DNA from: a bacterium HR20 | Lineage (GTDB): Bacteria > Bacteroidota > Ignavibacteria > Kapaibacteriales > NICIL-2 | Direction of reading: 5' to 3' | Length of the DNA: 37,383 nt | NCBI GenBank assembly: GCA_002898675.1 | Contig: BEHW01000003.1 | Coordinates: forward strand, 1 to 37,383 | Shown: in pieces, positions 8,086-15,601 of the stretch | Layout: the number at the start of each line of letters is the position of its first letter | How positions within the stretch are numbered: the first letter of the stretch is position 1 | The notes under the pieces: model-generated | Database searches by the model: none | Seen by the model: the letters and a program-made list of their open reading frames with translations, nothing else | Told to the model about the DNA's origin: nothing | Program-made: the position numbers and the translations under genes

Positions 8086-8508
8086 TTATTGTGGTGTACC
8101 TTTGATTGCTTGCTGGAGTCCGCTGAAGTATCGCTGCGCCAGACGCGCCACCAAACGGAAGCGGATTTGATTTTTTGCCAGCTCGCCCATTTCTTTATCC
8201 ACGTTGACGTGGGATTCGCCCGCGAAGTACACCTCCGGCTTGGGCACGGGGGCTTGCTCGCGTTCGGGCTGGACTTCGTCATCGAACGGCGGCCCGATGC
8301 CAATGTGCTGAGCGTTCGTGCGTGTGCCTCGGAGCATCAATTCGCTTTGCAGGAACTCTTCCTCGAATCGAACCCGTTCGGGGCGATAGCCTGGCGTGGT
8401 TGCGTTCGCGATGTTCTTTGCAATTGTTCGCTGCCGCAGCGCGTATGCTTCGAGTGCAGTGCTCATCAGCGGCAGCTTTTCGCGGAAGAGGTAATCGCGC
8501 ACATCCAT
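8086..8508 (-). CDS. flgB: flagellar basal-body rod protein FlgB
   Basis: FlgB is the proximal rod subunit next to FliE. The protein has 140 residues, the normal size. It shows the rod-family N-terminal motif (LEAYALRQRTIAKNIANATT, followed by PGYRPERVRFEEE) and a C-terminal segment with VNVDKEMGELAKNQIRF, which is characteristic of FlgB. It is the first gene of the operon flgB-flgC-small ORF-fliE-fliF-fliG. The 72 bp upstream contain a sigma-54-like -24/-12 element and separate it from the histidine-kinase gene on the same strand, so the flagellar genes may have their own promoter even though the kinase reads into them. No strong ribosome site is seen. Confidence 0.96.
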   Translation of the reverse strand: MDVRDYLFREKLPLMSTALEAYALRQRTIAKNIANATTPGYRPERVRFEEEFLQSELMLRGTRTNAQHIGIGPPFDDEVQPEREQAPVPKPEVYFAGESHVNVDKEMGELAKNQIRFRLVARLAQRYFSGLQQAIKGTPQ

Positions 8509-8551
8509 GGCGCATCGGTGAAGCGATGGTGATCCTTTTCGCTTCTACTCC

Positions 8552-8567
8552 CTCAAGTTCTGTGCCA
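8552..8567 (-). promoter_or_regulatory. sigma-54-like -24/-12 promoter before flgB (one mismatch)
   Basis: Read on the minus strand the element is TGGCACAGAACTTGAG. Compared with the sigma-54 consensus TGGCAC-N5-TTGCA, the -24 half is perfect and the spacing is exact. The -12 half reads TTGA where TTGC is expected, so the conserved -12 C is replaced. The predicted transcript would begin near 8541, about 33 bases before the flgB ATG. The perfect version upstream of fliH supports it. On its own it is moderate evidence. Confidence 0.5.
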
Positions 8568-8580
8568 GTGTGCCGATAGG

Positions 8581-10116
8581 TTATTGGTTTCTGGAAATCG
8601 GAGCGCTGTCGTCGGAAGCAGGTTGCATCTGTGATTGGGTGGCTGGGAGTGTAATGGTAACGAGCGTGCCTTCGCCTTGGGTACTGCGAATCTTGATCGT
8701 TCCGTTGTGGCGGTCAATAATCCGCCGAACGATCCAAAGCCCAATACCACTCGATGGCTCTTGCGCTGTTGGAGCAGCTGATCCTTGCATGCCGCGCTCG
8801 AAAAGGCGCTGCATATCCTCGGTGCTCATCCCAACACCATGATCTTCAATCTCGATTGTGTGCGACGCTTCCCCTGCTTTCGCACGAACTAGAACGATGG
8901 AGTTTGCGTGAGAATACTTGATCGCGTTACTGACGACGTTGTCGAAGGCTTCCTCAATGCGCTGGGGGTCGCACTCAGCAACCATGTTCTCGGGAAGCTC
9001 TTCGATAATCTCGATGCCTTTGCGCCGTGCAAGGTAGGCATTGCGGCGGATAACAGAGCGCAGGATTTCGGTGAGGTTGACTGCTTCAATGTTGAACAAC
9101 AGACCGTCACTGCCCTCGAGCGCAAGCAGGCGCGAGACTTGCTGCGAGAGTGCGAGCACGCGGCTGGTGGTTTCAGCCAGGTCATTCAAGAGTTGTTGCA
9201 TTTGAGACGAATTGCTGTCGTACTGACGGAGCAGCTGCACCAGCTGCTCGATGACGAGCAGAGGATTCTTGATGTCGTGGACGAGTCTGCTGAGCAGCTC
9301 ATCCTTTTCTTTCTGGAGCTGTTCGAGTCGCTCTTTGGCAGCACGCAGCTGTTCAACTTGTTGGCGGAGTTGGCGATTCTGTTCGGCCAGATGCTTGTTG
9401 CTCTGTTCTGCGTGGTGTCGGTACGTAGCGAGCTGATGGTGTACCTGCTCAAGCTCCTGTTGTTGGTGCTGCTTGAGTTGCTCTAGCTCAGCAAGGCGAC
9501 TCTTGGTGTGGTCGAGCTCCGTCTGGAGGCGGTCGAAATCTTGGGCGGTAAGACGCGAGCGCCGGCGGTGTTGGAGAAGCAGTGTTGCGAGTATCAAACT
9601 GATGATGCTCGATGCCAGCGCAACCGCAATCCACAAGCGAATCGGGAATGCGGACGTTCCGGCACTGGTTGTGGTGTCTGGTGCCGCTGCCGGTTGCGGT
9701 TGCTCATCCCCAATGGCGAGAGTGCGCCCAACGCGAAAGCGAAGGAGAATCGGCGCAGCACTGCTGCCCGGTGCAAGTTGCGCTTGGATGCGGAGCGTGT
9801 AGTCTCCCTCGGGAAGCCCTTTGTATTCGATCGTGGGCGTAGTTTGCAGGCGCTGTTGGGTAACGTCGTTGTGGCTCAATTCGGTGAGGTAGCTTGCTGC
9901 TTCGATTGTATCGCCTGTGCTGGTGCGCACAGCGGCGAGCCATTGGATGTAGTCTTCCGGACGAATTTCGATTCCCGCTTTCCATGCACGGTCTGGAATA
10001 GTACGGCCATTGACTACAGCAGAGCGGATGATCGTCGTGTAGTCTTGTGCGTGTGCAAACGTTGGGAGAAATACAACAACGAGCGCAATGGCTGGAACGC
10101 ATGCAGAGGGCTTCAT
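8581..10116 (-). CDS. membrane-bound sensor histidine kinase
   Basis: An inner-membrane two-component sensor kinase, 511 residues. Residues 1-23 form a signal peptide ending AHA. About 24-155 is a periplasmic beta-rich domain that includes LPEGDYTLRIQA, a pattern typical of Y_Y_Y/Ig-like sensor folds. A transmembrane helix follows at about 160-181. A long Gln/Leu/Glu-rich coiled coil spans 190-275. The HisKA H-box is RLVHDIKNPL with His280. The HATPase domain has the N-box NVVSNAIKYS (393-402), the G1 motif EDHGVGM and the G2 motif GIGLWIV (457-463). No response regulator is adjacent. The start at 10116 is supported by a GGAGG at 10121-10125 and overlaps the stop of the upstream gene (ATGA). 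Its place before flgB could suggest a motility input, but nothing in the sequence proves it. Confidence 0.9.
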   Translation of the reverse strand: MKPSACVPAIALVVVFLPTFAHAQDYTTIIRSAVVNGRTIPDRAWKAGIEIRPEDYIQWLAAVRTSTGDTIEAASYLTELSHNDVTQQRLQTTPTIEYKGLPEGDYTLRIQAQLAPGSSAAPILLRFRVGRTLAIGDEQPQPAAAPDTTTSAGTSAFPIRLWIAVALASSIISLILATLLLQHRRRSRLTAQDFDRLQTELDHTKSRLAELEQLKQHQQQELEQVHHQLATYRHHAEQSNKHLAEQNRQLRQQVEQLRAAKERLEQLQKEKDELLSRLVHDIKNPLLVIEQLVQLLRQYDSNSSQMQQLLNDLAETTSRVLALSQQVSRLLALEGSDGLLFNIEAVNLTEILRSVIRRNAYLARRKGIEIIEELPENMVAECDPQRIEEAFDNVVSNAIKYSHANSIVLVRAKAGEASHTIEIEDHGVGMSTEDMQRLFERGMQGSAAPTAQEPSSGIGLWIVRRIIDRHNGTIKIRSTQGEGTLVTITLPATQSQMQPASDDSAPISRNQ

Positions 10117-10574
10117 TCGACCTCCAAGCAATAGTGACGATAGCGATGCGCCTGGTATCGCGTGCGCCACAGCGCTGCACGCAGGAAACGTTCCCAGAGC
10201 AATGCCAGCTCTGGAAGTGTACGAGCGTGGGTTGTGGGAATGCCGTGAGTTCGGCACCAGGCAACAAGATTGCTCGGCACAAACACTGCATCGGCACAGA
10301 GACAAAGGCACGCCAGTGCAGGCTGCACGATCACTGCTGCGATGAATGCGCGATCGGGTACTGCGGCAAGTACGGCATCGCGAATGCACGCTCCCTCTTG
10401 GCAAATGCACGATTGGCTCTTTGTGGTGGCGGACAGCCGAGGCACTGCGTGTGCGCCAGTGTCACTCGAGGAGGGTGTTACGATCCATCGCTGCCAGGAA
10501 GGTGGCAGCGGACGCAGAAACGCATCGAGTCTGGCACCGAGCGATTCATCGAGCAGTGCGACAGAGGGACGCAT
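10113..10574 (-). CDS. hypothetical protein, 153 residues
   Basis: A gene packed between the dehydrogenase-like gene (4 bp gap) and the histidine kinase (4-base ATGA overlap), so it is very likely translated with both. I do not recognise the family. The sequence alternates hydrophobic strands and helices (DAVLAAVPDRAFIAAVIV, then DAVFVPSNLVAWCRTHGIP), like a small Rossmann-type or nucleotide-sugar-like alpha/beta domain. It contains a Cys cluster (SCICQEGACI, then CLCLCAD). The C-terminus is basic and aromatic (WRTRYQAHRYRHYCLEVE). It has no signal peptide. A short degenerate glycosyltransferase-like or hydrolase-like domain is possible. A start upstream of 10574 would run deep into the neighbouring gene. 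Confidence 0.55.
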   Translation of the reverse strand: MRPSVALLDESLGARLDAFLRPLPPSWQRWIVTPSSSDTGAHAVPRLSATTKSQSCICQEGACIRDAVLAAVPDRAFIAAVIVQPALACLCLCADAVFVPSNLVAWCRTHGIPTTHARTLPELALLWERFLRAALWRTRYQAHRYRHYCLEVE

Positions 10575-10578
10575 AAGG

Positions 10579-11445
10579 CTAGTGGGTACCTTCCGAGTAT
10601 TCGAAAAAACCTTTGCCGCTCTGTTGGCCATTCCAACCAGCGCGGACATACTGCCGGAGCAGTGGACAGGCGCGGTAGCGTGGCTCTTGGTATTCGTCGA
10701 AGAGTGCATCGAGGATGCGCAGGGTGCAATCGAGCCCAAGCATGTCCGCCCATTCGAGCAAACCATGCGGGTAGTTGACGCCAAGCTTTACGGCGCGATC
10801 AATGTCTTCGGGCGTTGCGATCTGTTCCATCGCAGCAAATGCTGCTTCGTTGATCAGCGTTGCCAAGATACGCGGGATGACAAGCCCAACGCGATCTTCA
10901 ACCAGTTCGGTTTCGATCCCCAGCTGCGCAAGGATGCTGCGTGCGCGTGCGGTTGCATCCTGGGAGGTTTGAAGTGCTGGAGCAAGTTCGATCCTGCCCA
11001 GCGATGTCCAGCCAGGCATGCCGTTGAATCCAACAAGGGATGAACCTGTGCCCACGAGTGCAGCAAGCTCCGTTGCAGTACACGTCAGCGTGGAACTGAG
11101 AATGAGAGCGTTCGGGAAGAGCTCGTGCACAACTTGGGGCACCGGTGTCCGGTGCTGGGCCCTCAGCAGCGAGAGATCCAAAATCACCGTGGGCTGCTCG
11201 CCATCTTCGATTTCACCAGGAGAGGTGACGATGCGATGTAGATGTGGGTGCAGAAGGCGGTTGTTCCGCAAAAGCGGCTGTGCGGGAGCAGATCGAAGGA
11301 GAAGTGAGCTGGAGCCATCCAGCGTTGCGTCCCAATCGAGAATGCGAAACTCTGCATGGTTGCGCGAGAGGAAGTCTGCCGTTTCCGCAACGATGTGCGG
11401 CGCACCGAGAATCAGGAATCGTTCGATGGTCGTTGGTTGTGCCAT
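10579..11445 (-). CDS. 3-hydroxyacyl-CoA dehydrogenase-like protein with degenerate active site
   Basis: The C-terminal half matches the helical dimerisation domain of 3-hydroxyacyl-CoA/3-hydroxybutyryl-CoA dehydrogenases: RILATLINEAAFAAMEQIA, then PEDIDRAVKLGVNYPHGLLE, DMLGLDCTLRILDALF and GWNGQQSGKGFFEYSE. The N-terminal half keeps a Rossmann-like length but not the hallmarks. The glycine loop is replaced by LGAPHIVAETADF, and the segment that should read GxHFFNP with the catalytic His is GFNGMPGW, with Asn141 at about that position. The 288-residue length is normal. It is therefore either a divergent dehydrogenase or a non-catalytic relative. It heads a unit with the unknown 153-residue protein and the histidine kinase. 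The start at 11445 gives the usual short N-terminus. Confidence 0.7.
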   Translation of the reverse strand: MAQPTTIERFLILGAPHIVAETADFLSRNHAEFRILDWDATLDGSSSLLLRSAPAQPLLRNNRLLHPHLHRIVTSPGEIEDGEQPTVILDLSLLRAQHRTPVPQVVHELFPNALILSSTLTCTATELAALVGTGSSLVGFNGMPGWTSLGRIELAPALQTSQDATARARSILAQLGIETELVEDRVGLVIPRILATLINEAAFAAMEQIATPEDIDRAVKLGVNYPHGLLEWADMLGLDCTLRILDALFDEYQEPRYRACPLLRQYVRAGWNGQQSGKGFFEYSEGTH

Positions 11446-11563
11446 TTTCCGTAGTGCATTGCCAGCGTAAGAGTGCGCTCGTGCGAAAATAGTGCTGGGT
11501 TCTGTGTAGCAACAGAAACTGCATCGGCAACCATGGCAACGGACTACCACCATTGACACAGAA

Positions 11564-11585
11564 GGCTCTCGCGGCGGCGAGAGCC
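11564..11585 (-). terminator. GC-rich hairpin downstream of the histone-like gene
   Basis: A perfect 9-bp stem, GGCTCTCGC/GCGAGAGCC, with a 4-base loop, lies 28 bp beyond the stop of the Lys/Ala-rich gene and 119 bp before the dehydrogenase-like gene. On the minus strand the following bases are only weakly T-rich (TTCTGTGT), so termination is likely but not a textbook case. Confidence 0.55.
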
Positions 11586-11613
11586 TCCTGGGAGAAGAGA
11601 GCCAGCAACCGAA

Positions 11614-11781
11614 CTACTTCGCTGCTTTCTTTGCTGGCGCTGCCTTCTTTGCAGCCGCCTTCTTGGCGGGCGCCTTCTTTGCTGGTGCAGCTTTCTTCGC
11701 TGCAGCCTTCTTCGCAGGCGCTTTCTTTGCAGCCGCCTTCTTGGCTGGCTTCTTCGCAGCCGCTTTCTTGGCAGTTGCCAT
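11614..11781 (-). CDS. Lys/Ala/Pro-rich histone H1-like small protein
   Basis: A 55-residue protein made almost entirely of Lys, Ala and Pro in repeats of the form AAKKAPAKKAAAKK, like the bacterial histone H1-like (HC1/AlgP-type) tails that bind DNA non-specifically through lysine charge. It begins MATAKKAAAKKPAKK and ends KKAAK, then TAG. It lacks any globular domain, so it resembles an isolated H1 tail. A GAGGT ribosome site lies 5 bases before the ATG. It is a single-gene unit, with its own promoter-like region and a 7-bp inverted repeat upstream (11791-11811) and a hairpin downstream. Codons for Lys and Ala vary between repeats, which argues for selection on the protein rather than recent DNA slippage. 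Open frames in the other phases over this repeat are shadows. Confidence 0.8.
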   Translation of the reverse strand: MATAKKAAAKKPAKKAAAKKAPAKKAAAKKAAPAKKAPAKKAAAKKAAPAKKAAK

Positions 11782-11790
11782 AGCGACCTC

Positions 11791-11811
11791 TTTGTACTAA
11801 AGTGGTACAAA
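11791..11811. repeat. 7-bp perfect inverted repeat in the histone-like gene leader
   Basis: TTTGTAC, then 7 bases (TAAAGTG), then GTACAAA. It lies between the predicted transcription start (near 11819) and the ribosome site of the histone-like gene, where it could be a repressor operator or an RNA hairpin affecting translation. Confidence 0.5.
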
Positions 11812-11825
11812 CAAAATGCACTGCA

Positions 11826-11854
11826 ATACTACAAAACCAAAAGCGATTTTGCAA
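11826..11854 (-). promoter_or_regulatory. promoter candidate for the histone-like gene
   Basis: On the minus strand TTGCAA (11849-11854) and TAGTAT (11826-11831) are 17 bp apart, the ideal spacing for a -35/-10 pair. The second element extends to TAGTATTG, also close to the Bacteroidota -7 box TAnnTTTG. The leader would be about 38 bases. Confidence 0.4.
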
Positions 11855-11999
11855 GAGAATTTTTTCATGCAACGAAAAAATCTTCGCAGTCGGAGAGCGT
11901 GGGCGAAAGTATTCTCAACGACACATGCTCTGAAAGCCGCATCAGAGCGTGCATTGGAGGCGATACACTCTTTTCGATGCAAGACTTCGCATGCGGTGC

Positions 12000-13541
12000 T
12001 TAGAGTGGAATGTTGCCGTGTTTTTTCGGTGGGTTGGTGTCGCGTTTGCTCGAAAGTCGCGCAAGTGCACGGATGAGTCGTTGCCGTGTTTGGCTTGGGA
12101 TAATGACATCGTCAACGTATCCACGCTCTGCTGCGCGGTAGGGGTGCGCGAACTGTTCGGTGTATTCCTGTTCGAGTTGGCGTGCGCGTTCCTCTTTGTT
12201 TTCTGCGCGTTCGAGCTCTTTGCGGAATAAAATCTCGACAGCGCCTTTTGCACCCATGACGGCGATCTCGGCTGTTACCCACGCAACGTTGTAGTCGCCA
12301 CGAATGTGCTTGGAGTTCATCACATCATATGCACCACCGTATGCTTTGCGCGTGATGACGGTGAGTTTGGGGACTGTTGCTTCGCAGAACGCGTAGAGCA
12401 GTTTCGCACCATGCCGAATGATGCCGTTCCACTCTTGGTCGGTGCCGGGTAAGAAGCCCGGAACGTCAACCAGCACGATAAGTGGGATATTGAAGCAATC
12501 GCAGAAGCGGACAAAGCGTGCTGCTTTCACCGAGCTGTTGATGTCGAGCACCCCTGCAAGAGCATTCGGTTGGTTGGCGACAATTCCAACAGGCTGGCCG
12601 TTGAGCGTTGCAAACCCGACGATGATGTTCGGCGCGTAGTCGGCGTGCACCTCGAAAAAGTCGCCTTCGTCCACAATTTCCTCGATAACCTGCTTCATGT
12701 CGTAGGGCTGGGTAGGGTCAGCAGGAATGATTCGATCAAGCCGTGGACACAGCCGGTCGGGGATGTCGAGCGTTGGCAGGCGCGGAGGCGGCGCACTATT
12801 GGACGATGGCAGAAACCCTAGAAGCTTTCGCACCGCAAGGAGCGTTTCGATTTCGTTATCGAAGACAAAGTGCGCGACGCCCGACTTGGTCGCGTGTGTG
12901 TCGGCGCCGCCAAGCTCATCGAAGGTGACATCTTCGTGCGTTACTGTTTTGACGACGTTCGGTCCGGTGACGAACATATACGATGTGCCGCGCACCATGA
13001 AGATGAAATCGGTGATTGCGGGCGAATAGACTGCACCGCCTGCGCAGGGTCCCATGATGACCGAGATCTGGGGAATGACGCCACTGGCAAGCGTGTTTCG
13101 CAAGAAGATGTCCGCATAGCCACCGAGCGAGACGACCCCTTCCTGAATCCGCGCGCCACCAGAGTCATTGATGCCAATGATTGGCGCACCAATCTTGAGT
13201 GCAAGGTCCATCACCTTGCAAATCTTTTCAGCGTGTGCCTCGCTGAGCGAGCCACCAAAGACAGTGAAGTCTTGCGAAAACACACAGACGGTGCGTCCGC
13301 CGATAGTTCCAACGCCAGTGACAACGCCATCGCCGAATGGACGATGTCGCTCCAGCCCAAAGCCACTGGAACGATGCCGCACGAACATATCGAACTCTTC
13401 GAACGAGCCAGGGTCGAGCAGAACCTCGAGCCGTTCGCGGGCGGTGAGCTTCCCTTTGTGATCCTGTTCCTCGATTCGTTCAGCTCCGCCGCCGAGCATG
13501 GCCTGGCGGCGATACTCTTCCAGCTGTGCAAAGCGATCCAT
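12000..13541 (-). CDS. pccB: acyl-CoA carboxylase carboxyltransferase (beta) subunit, propionyl-CoA type
   Basis: The carboxyltransferase subunit of a biotin-dependent propionyl/acetyl-CoA carboxylase or methylmalonyl-CoA decarboxylase, 513 residues, a full family length. The N-terminal crotonase-like half has KLTARERLEVLLDPGSFEEF and the oxyanion segment NDSGGARIQEGV. The C-terminal half has VPGFLPGTDQEWNGIIRHGA, KAYGGAYDVMNSKH and the family ending KKHGNIPL. The biotinylated and biotin carboxylase subunits are not in this window. It follows mraY by 17 bp, so the two may be co-transcribed. With the acyl-CoA mutase at 18700-20745 it fits odd-chain or branched acyl-CoA metabolism. Propionyl versus acetyl specificity cannot be settled here. 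Confidence 0.92.
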   Translation of the reverse strand: MDRFAQLEEYRRQAMLGGGAERIEEQDHKGKLTARERLEVLLDPGSFEEFDMFVRHRSSGFGLERHRPFGDGVVTGVGTIGGRTVCVFSQDFTVFGGSLSEAHAEKICKVMDLALKIGAPIIGINDSGGARIQEGVVSLGGYADIFLRNTLASGVIPQISVIMGPCAGGAVYSPAITDFIFMVRGTSYMFVTGPNVVKTVTHEDVTFDELGGADTHATKSGVAHFVFDNEIETLLAVRKLLGFLPSSNSAPPPRLPTLDIPDRLCPRLDRIIPADPTQPYDMKQVIEEIVDEGDFFEVHADYAPNIIVGFATLNGQPVGIVANQPNALAGVLDINSSVKAARFVRFCDCFNIPLIVLVDVPGFLPGTDQEWNGIIRHGAKLLYAFCEATVPKLTVITRKAYGGAYDVMNSKHIRGDYNVAWVTAEIAVMGAKGAVEILFRKELERAENKEERARQLEQEYTEQFAHPYRAAERGYVDDVIIPSQTRQRLIRALARLSSKRDTNPPKKHGNIPL

Positions 13542-13558
13542 AGCACTAGGTGCAATTG

Positions 13559-14689
13559 TTAGCGAACTTTGAATGTTGCCATCGTGACGATGGCTAAGAT
13601 GATGGCGACAATGTAGAAGCGCACGACGACTTTTGCTTCATGCAACCCGCACCGTTCGAAGTGATGATGCAGCGGTGCCATCCGAAAGATCCGCCGCCCC
13701 TCGCCGTAACGGCGCTTAGTGTACTTGAAGTACGCAACCTGCACGATGACCGACAGGGTCTCGGCGAAGAAGACTCCACCGAGGATCGGCAGGAGGAATT
13801 CCTTTTTGATGAGGATGCACAGTCCGCCAATTGCGCCCCCAAGCGCAAGGGAGCCTGTATCTCCCATGAACACTTGTGCGGGATACGCATTGAACCAGAG
13901 AAAACCGAGCGCCGCCCCAACCAATGCGGATGCAAAGATGGTCAGTTCGTCAGCGCCGCGCAAGTGCATGATGGTCAGGTACTGCGCAAAGACTGCGTTG
14001 CCACTGACGTACGCAACAAGTGCCAGTGCAAGCGCTGCGATGCCGACGGTACCAATCGCAAGTCCATCGAGGCCATCGGTGAGATTGACGGCATTCGAGG
14101 TTGCCGTCAGCACAAACACTACCATCGGGATGTAAAAGACTCCCCAGTCGAAGTTGATGTGCTTTGCGAATGGGACGGTCGTCAGCGTTTTGACCTGGGC
14201 GTAGCTTGCACTGAACCATTCGGGGAAGAAGTAAATCGCCGAACCGAGCGCAAGGCCAATTGCGATCTGTCCGATGAGTTTGTAGCGTGCGATCAACCCT
14301 TTCGGGAGCTTCCGAACAACCTTGAGGTAGTCATCGAGAAAACCAACCGCACCGAGCCAGAGCGTTACTATAACGATTGTCCATACGAAGACGTTGGATA
14401 CGCTTGCCCAGAGCACCGTTGGGAGTATCACCGCAAGGAGAATGATCAGACCGCCCATCGTCGGGGTGCCGGCTTTCGTTGCATGGTTGCCGGTCGTTGC
14501 AAGTTCTTCCTTCGCACGCTCGCCGATCTGCCGTTTGGCAAGCAACGCAATGATGCGTGGACCAACCAGGAAACTAATCGCGAGCGCGGTGATCGCTGCT
14601 GCCGCGGAACGAAACGTTACGTACCGAAAAACGCCAAAACCAGGCGGGGCAAAGACGCGATCAATCCAGAGCAGGAGTTCGAAAAGCAT
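13559..14689 (-). CDS. mraY: phospho-N-acetylmuramoyl-pentapeptide-transferase
   Basis: MraY transfers phospho-MurNAc-pentapeptide from UDP to undecaprenyl phosphate, making lipid I at the inner membrane. The protein has 376 residues and about ten hydrophobic segments. Catalytic and substrate motifs are all visible: TKAGTPTMGG, GFLDDYLKV with the Asp pair, NAVNLTDGLDGLAIG, FMGDTGSLALGG, and APLHHHFERCG with the His triplet. In most bacteria mraY lies inside the dcw division cluster between murF and murD. Here it stands alone, followed by a carboxylase gene. Upstream is a gap of 204 bp shared with the divergent gene at 14894. Confidence 0.97.
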   Translation of the reverse strand: MLFELLLWIDRVFAPPGFGVFRYVTFRSAAAAITALAISFLVGPRIIALLAKRQIGERAKEELATTGNHATKAGTPTMGGLIILLAVILPTVLWASVSNVFVWTIVIVTLWLGAVGFLDDYLKVVRKLPKGLIARYKLIGQIAIGLALGSAIYFFPEWFSASYAQVKTLTTVPFAKHINFDWGVFYIPMVVFVLTATSNAVNLTDGLDGLAIGTVGIAALALALVAYVSGNAVFAQYLTIMHLRGADELTIFASALVGAALGFLWFNAYPAQVFMGDTGSLALGGAIGGLCILIKKEFLLPILGGVFFAETLSVIVQVAYFKYTKRRYGEGRRIFRMAPLHHHFERCGLHEAKVVVRFYIVAIILAIVTMATFKVR

Positions 14690-14830
14690 CGCCAGATACT
14701 GTCTCGGTGAATGGGTCAGCTGCTGCGTGCATCGAGGTGCGCGCGAATATACATGCCGCTTTCTCTCGGAATCCCTGCCCCGCTCGAGGCTGCACGTGCC
14801 AGCAGCTGCACAGTTGCACTGCGAGTGCTA

Positions 14831-14860
14831 TTGTCGGAACCGTGAGTGCCGATATGTTTG
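14831..14860 (+). promoter_or_regulatory. Bacteroidota-type promoter before the 14894 gene
   Basis: TTG (14831-14833), 19 bases, then TATGTTTG (14853-14860), an exact match to the -7 box TAnnTTTG of Bacteroidota housekeeping promoters. The start would be near 14867, leaving a leader of about 27 bases with a GGAGG at 14882-14886. The rest of the 14690-14893 gap shows nothing else clear. Confidence 0.5.
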
Positions 14861-14881
14861 TATGTGACGATGGTCAACGAT

Positions 14882-14886
14882 GGAGG
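14882..14886 (+). promoter_or_regulatory. ribosome-binding site that sets the 14894 start
   Basis: GGAGG with 7 bases to the ATG at 14894. The longer in-frame starts at 14846 and 14870 lack such a site. Confidence 0.6.
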
Positions 14887-14893
14887 TTCTGCC

Positions 14894-15598
14894 ATGTATC
14901 ACCTGTCGTTAGAACTCTTCACTCAGCCGTTCGACGATTTCGAGCAGCGGCAGTACGAAATCTGTGCCGCGATTGATTGGCTCGTTGCGCAGTTTCGTCG
15001 CAATCAGCTCTACCCAGCTTTGCAGGAGCTCATCGGGATTTATCGCACACTCGAGCGTATCCTCCAAGAGCACGAACAGCTGCACCTGAGCGAGCAACTG
15101 CAGCTGCTACCAGCCCCAGAAGAAAATCGCACGGTCGAGCGTTCCCACCACGACTCACTGGAGCAACTCTTCGAGTTGATTCGATGGGCAATGCCTCGGC
15201 TTGCAGAAGCAATCGAAGAAGGGGCAGCGCTGTTCGACTTTGTCGAAGAAAACATCACGATCTCGAGTGTCGGACTGCTCCCGATGTACACCAGCGAAGG
15301 CTACGTTCTCATCCCAGAGCACCGAACGTGCACGCTCCACGTGCTACGCTATACAAGCGCGCAGTTAGTCGAGCACGGCGACCGCTACCGCGCACTCCGC
15401 ACGACGGAGATTCTTTCCTTGCACAATCGTGGAGTCTGGGAGGCACCCGAAGCTGTCAAGCATCGGTTGATTGAGCAGTATCCAGAGCTACCGAATCCCG
15501 CAACGTTCGCGTGCGAGACCGAGCTGGATTTCCCGTATGCCGAAACGATTCTCCCTGTAGCGAAGCGGAAACTCATGCGTGCGCTCAGCGAGCAGTAA
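14894..15598 (+). CDS. hypothetical cytoplasmic protein, 234 residues
   Basis: I do not recognise this protein. It has no signal peptide or membrane segment. The N-terminal half is helical and rich in Leu/Glu/Gln (YEICAAIDWLVAQFRRNQLY, then LERILQEHEQLHLSEQLQLL). A later part looks like mixed alpha/beta (SSVGLLPMYTSEGYVLIP, then CTLHVLRYTSAQLVEHGDRY), and the end is a charged helix (TILPVAKRKLMRALSEQ). It is a single-gene unit with a good Bacteroidota-type promoter and ribosome site, and a strong hairpin follows its stop. These signs make it a real, expressed gene. The function is open. Confidence 0.7.
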   Translation: MYHLSLELFTQPFDDFEQRQYEICAAIDWLVAQFRRNQLYPALQELIGIYRTLERILQEHEQLHLSEQLQLLPAPEENRTVERSHHDSLEQLFELIRWAMPRLAEAIEEGAALFDFVEENITISSVGLLPMYTSEGYVLIPEHRTCTLHVLRYTSAQLVEHGDRYRALRTTEILSLHNRGVWEAPEAVKHRLIEQYPELPNPATFACETELDFPYAETILPVAKRKLMRALSEQ

Positions 15599-15601
15599 AC
15601 G

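Noticed and set aside
11553..11783. Plus-strand and other-frame ORFs over the Lys/Ala repeat (Ser/Leu/Pro-rich, Arg-rich or Glu/Cys-rich translations)
   Set aside because: Any frame of a repeated GCN-AAR pattern stays open; only the Lys/Ala frame has a ribosome site, promoter and terminator in order.
13640..14710. Plus-strand open frame of 356 codons opposite mraY
   Set aside because: It is the antisense of a clear MraY with all catalytic motifs. The translation is charged, Cys-rich and without domain pattern; codon bias in the real gene keeps the mirror frame open.
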